DNA of 64,000 nucleotides from Neocallimastix lanati (nom. inval.) (Eukaryota > Neocallimastigomycota > Neocallimastigomycetes > Neocallimastigales > Neocallimastigaceae), in NCBI GenBank assembly GCA_016946835.1, contig JACVTC010000077.1, positions 797,501 through 861,500 on the forward strand, written 5' to 3'. Numbering within the stretch: position 1 is the first letter of the stretch; each line of letters begins with the position of its first letter. Shown here in pieces: positions 60,434 through 64,000 of the stretch. The notes below the pieces were generated by a model. It saw nothing but the letters and a program-made list of their open reading frames with translations. It had not been told where the DNA came from and ran no database searches. A program made the translations under genes and the position numbers.

Positions 60434-60970
60434 TGATACGATACCACACTAAAAACATTATTAGAAATAGTTTTAGAAATTAGTTAAAGTAATAAATTAA
60501 AAATTAATAATGATTGGTAGATAATTAAATAAGACTAAATAGTTAGATACATATTTTGATAATTCATTAATAATTAAACGAGGAGTTCTTTGTTATAATA
60601 TAGGAAATATATAATAAAGATACTTCAAAATAACAGGTTTATTAGTAGAAAATATAATAGTTTATAGAATAATAAATATTAATTATTAAGTGTATAATTA
60701 GATAGTTAGTGAGAAAGATAATAATAAATATATAACTTGTATTTTTATATTTTTGTAAACATTGAGAATAATGTAATAAAAATAAATAAAGAAATAAGAA
60801 TAAATAAATAAAGACAAATCTTTACATTTAAATTATATATTTATATTTATACATTATGTGTTATTATTATATTTATTAGAATATATTATTTTGTTAATAA
60901 TTCCCTTCTGACAACGTCCAAACAAATAAAATTATTTAGATACATCTTTAAATATAAAAGATACGTATCA
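60434..60970 (+). repeat. 3' LTR of element D
   Basis: 537 bp, two substitutions from the 5' copy by eye. Followed by ATTTTGGTGCG, which restores the T-run seen beside the tRNA gene. Confidence 0.9.
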
Positions 60971-60974
60971 ATTT

Positions 60975-61820
60975 TGGTGCGATGCACCCATAAAAATATA
61001 AAATTCAGAGTGAAGAATATAATATTATGTTAAGATAATAATTGAATTTCCATTTAATTCAATTTCAATTTCAATTTCAATAATTCAGTTATTTGAATTT
61101 CAATATTAATAATTAATAATATAATAATTATTATTAAAATATTTAGGAATTAGTCTAGGCCAACTAATTACTAAATATTATTAACATATTGAATTTAATA
61201 TATATTAAATAATGTAAACACGTGATTGTCATTAAATTAATTTCTACATATTATATTTTAATTATAAAATATAATATTTAGCAATATTTGATTCTTATAT
61301 TTTATTTATATTAAATATTTATATTATTATCTAACTTTATATTATCAATATCAAACTTATATTAATATTATTTACATATTCATATTAATAATTAATATTT
61401 TAATAATTAATTATTTTATATAAATACATGTTTAAATTCTTTGATTAATCCTTTGTAGGATTATTGTAATTTAAATTATAGTAATAATTATATAAAATAA
61501 TAATGTAATAAAATATTATTAAGATTAAATAAAATTTATATTTTAGATAAAAACTTAATTATAAAATTTACTAATAACAATATGTTTTAAATAAGAATAA
61601 AATTTAATTATTAATTAATTACTATAATTTGGCATCTTGACCTAATCGTTAAGACCAAATTATCTAAAAACTTTAACATATTATAAAATAGTTTAATAAA
61701 TTAGATTATTAATAAATTATTTAAAAAAAAAAAAAAAAAAAATTTTTTTTTGTTTATTAATTAAAAAATTAATTAAATTTGTTTAGGATGTATATATTAA
61801 AATTGATTTATAAAAAAAAA

Positions 61821-61853
<33 letters not shown>

Positions 61854-62023
61854 ATGATGTAGAGGAGATTATAATTCGGAGATAAATAATATATTTCAAG
61901 AACGGAGTTAGGATTAAAAATTATAGAGTTATAAAAGAGATAACTAATAATTTAATATCCTATAATATTGAAATATAGAATTTTAGAATTATAATAAATA
62001 AGATATTTTATTGTATTTATATA

Positions 62024-62069
<46 letters not shown>

Positions 62070-62196
62070 ATAAATAAAATATCTTAATAATAAGAATTAA
62101 TAAAAGTTATAAAATTTAAGTGTTCATTCAATCTAGAATAATTTATTTTAACAAGTGAAGTGTCAATAAGCCCAAGGTACAAGCACGTACCAATTT
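60975..62196 (+). mobile_element. Possible remains of an older LTR element under the stack
   Basis: The sequence right of D begins TGGTGCGATGCACCC after ATTT and has LTR-like composition for about 650 bp. At about 61628 it reads ATTTGGCATCTTGACC, in the place and style of a primer site (compare ATTTGGTGGAG and ATTTGGCGCCC in the other elements). A-rich runs follow near 61722 and 62029-62067. No coding motif and no second LTR are seen before element E, so the call is weak. Otherwise this is unassigned AT-rich DNA, with a GGTAC/GTACC inverted repeat at about 62175-62190. Confidence 0.3.
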
Positions 62197-62679
62197 TGAT
62201 ACGTGACCACTATAAAAATGGTATTTAGGTAGATTCTTTAGGTTAAAGAAATACTTAAATATTATTGGTCAATAATAATTTTATAATAATATATATAATT
62301 TTATAACAATATATAATTTTATAATAATAATTATTAAACGGAGAATTCTTTTATTTATAAGTTTATACTTATGATAAATTAATTCATATAAATAGCTATT
62401 TTATATTTTATTTTAGTATAGTTAAAAAGAGATATTATATATATTTGAGATAATTAATTATAATATTTATATAAGAGAGTAATAATAATAATTTATGTAA
62501 TAATTAATAATTAATAATAAATAAAGAGAACATTAAAAAGATATATTTATTACTTTATTTTGTATTATTGTATGTGTTATTTCTATTTAATATTAGAATA
62601 TATTATTTTGTCATAATTCCTTATTGTCATTGCCCATAAATAAATATTAATTTAGATACATAAATAAAATATCGTATCA
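62197..62679 (+). repeat. 5' LTR of element E
   Basis: 483 bp. The first ten bases (TGATACGTGA) and last twenty resemble LTR D, the middle less so. Left flank is AATTT. Confidence 0.8.
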
Positions 62680-62902
62680 AATTTGGTGGAGAATCCGGGC
62701 GTGACAATAGCAAAATAATATGAAAATAATATTAATAAAATAATACGTCTATATAATAAATATCATTTAGTATGTATATAAAAAGAATTTAATTAGTTTA
62801 AATTAGTTACTAATAATTATAATAGTAATAGTTATAATAATATTAAATTGAAATAGAAAATTATAATAAAAAATATATAAGAATAAATAAAATTTTTTAA
62901 AG

Positions 62903-63304
62903 ATGAATGTTTTTAAGATATTAAGTACGTTACCATTATTAGAAAATTATAATAATGATATCAATGAATGGATAGAAGAATTAACTGAGTTATTTGAATT
63001 ATGGAATATAAAAGAACAAGAAAGAAGATTTATTTTATGTAAAGAATGTGTAAATAAAGAAATTAGGTATGTTCTTGATGAATTAAAGGAAAAAAATAAT
63101 CAGGTTCCTAGCTTAAAAGAAATAAAAATAGCCTTAGAAGAATATCTAGAAATAACATCAAGCGAAAAATATTGGAACTTAATTAATTTAAAAATTAATT
63201 CAAATGAATCAATTAGTAATTTTAATTATAAATACTTAAGAAAATATAATGATATTGATAGTAATATAAAGAAATTAATTACTGTTAATAATTATGTTAA
63301 TTAA
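62903..63304 (+). pseudogene. N-terminal gag sequence of element E
   Basis: 133 codons of capsid-like sequence, close to the gag of D in order and spacing of motifs. Treated as part of a fossil. Confidence 0.7.
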
Positions 63305-64000
63305 ATCAGGTCCAGAATATATCCTTGTTTAAGAATATTAGAAGAAGAAATCGAAGATATAAAAGAAGCTATCAAATATGCAGAAAAAGTTGAAAGAATT
63401 GAAAAGAAATTAAATTTAAATTTAAATAATATTTATAAGAATAATAATCAAAAATGGAATAATAATAATTGCAAAATGAATAAATTAAATAGCAATAAAA
63501 ACAATAAGAATAATAAAATTATGTGCTTTAGATGCTATAAGTTAGGTCATAAAGCAATTAATTGTAGACACTCGTTTAAAGAATTAGCGGAATTAGAAAG
63601 AACTGGAATTTTGGAAATAAATAAAAGAAGAAATTTTATACCTGGAAACCATAATAATTATAATTATAAATTTAATTCATATGATAGAAATAGAAACTAT
63701 ATTAATTATTATCGTAGAAATTATAATTTAAATAGTAATATTACTGAAAATCATCATAACATGATTAGTTTTGGTAAAAAGCATAATGGAAATAGAGAAA
63801 TTTATAGAAATAATTATAATTTAAATAATAATTTTGGTAATAATAATTATAATAATTTAAATAATTATCTAAATAAAAGTAATTATGATTTAAATAAAAA
63901 TTTTGGTACCAATAACAATAACAGTAGTTTAAATGAGAATATGAATACAAAAAAAAAATAGAATATACAATAATCATGGTATAAATTATAATATGCAAGG

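Larger units (their letters stand above)
57653..60970 (+). mobile_element. Element D: gag-bearing, pol-less Ty3/Gypsy-type LTR element
   Basis: 3.3 kb with two 537-bp LTRs (57653-58189, 60434-60970), two differences by eye. It holds an open gag and a short further frame but no protease, reverse transcriptase or integrase motifs. Primer site, hairpin and polypurine tract are present. Flanked by ATTT left and ATTT right. Resembles the TR-GAG class of non-autonomous LTR elements that rely on enzymes from relatives. Young to moderately young; the oldest complete layer of the stack by position. Confidence 0.82.
62197..64000 (+). mobile_element. Element E: Ty3/Gypsy-type element, cut by the window end
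   Basis: 5' LTR 62197-62679 (483 bp, TGATACGTG...CGTATCA), primer site ATTTGGTGGAGAATCCGGGCG, then gag-like sequence from 62903 related to element D (YNNDINEWIEELTELFELW, LEITSSEKYWNLIN). A CCHC knuckle CFRCYKLGHKAINC is encoded near 63522-63565, followed by an Asn/Tyr-rich tail. The visible gag looks broken at about one place. The 3' part lies outside the window, so completeness and age cannot be judged. Confidence 0.8.

Noticed and set aside
60975-62196. Treating the segment between D and E as a definite LTR element
   Set aside because: No second LTR, no coding motif and no TG...CA boundary at the right end; kept only as a low-confidence possibility.

Overview
This is a nuclear window from a eukaryote with very AT-rich DNA. 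It is full of homopolymer runs, (AAT)n/(ATT)n microsatellites and Asn-rich proteins. Genes have short GT-AG introns of about 77-270 bp. Extreme AT content, secreted/anchored proteins and abundant Ty3-type elements fit best with an anaerobic gut fungus (Neocallimastigomycota). A dictyostelid-like protist is not excluded from sequence alone. No bacterial, organellar or CRISPR features were seen.

Left part (1-25.9 kb): host genes. Three tandem paralogues (1.4-8.6 kb, + strand) encode secreted transglutaminase-like proteins with a Cys-His-Asp triad. I placed an intron at the same position in all three; downstream exons add a short linker (or a long Thr/Ser-rich stalk in the third) and a hydrophobic C-terminus, suggesting surface anchoring. 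A six-exon gene (11.4-13.6 kb) joins a TPR-like region to a metallo-beta-lactamase-fold hydrolase. A three-exon gene (23.5-25.1 kb) encodes a CCR4/Angel/Ngl-type endonuclease-exonuclease-phosphatase protein. Between them lie fossil retroelements: scattered Ty3-like pieces at 15.1-17.9 kb, and a Ty1/copia relic with both LTRs at 18.55-21.55 kb, one LTR interrupted by a GC-rich SINE-like insert. An inverted-repeat element, probably a DNA transposon relic, lies at 21.6-23.1 kb.

Right part (25.95-64 kb): a tRNA-Thr(CGT) gene on the minus strand, and directly upstream of it a head-to-tail stack of Ty3/Gypsy LTR elements, here called A (26037-35176), B (35181-50632), C (50637-57649) and D (57653-60970). 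They are separated only by 3-4 T residues. A further partial element E begins at 62197. B is split by a nested, oppositely oriented chromovirus-type element F (40632-47543), flanked by the 5-bp duplication CAATG. The junctions are explained by repeated insertion into one T-run about 14 bp upstream of the mature tRNA 5' end, each newcomer pushing older elements away. By-eye LTR differences (A 0, B about 1-2, C 2, D 2 over a shorter LTR) agree with A youngest and D oldest.

A, B and C share a gag/pol junction made of T TTA AAC, an 8-nt spacer and a GGGAG/CTCCC (or CTTCC) hairpin, with pol in the -1 frame. A, B and D share a hairpin just before the polypurine tract. D carries gag but no recognisable pol enzymes. 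The retroelements are described as fossils; no repair is implied.
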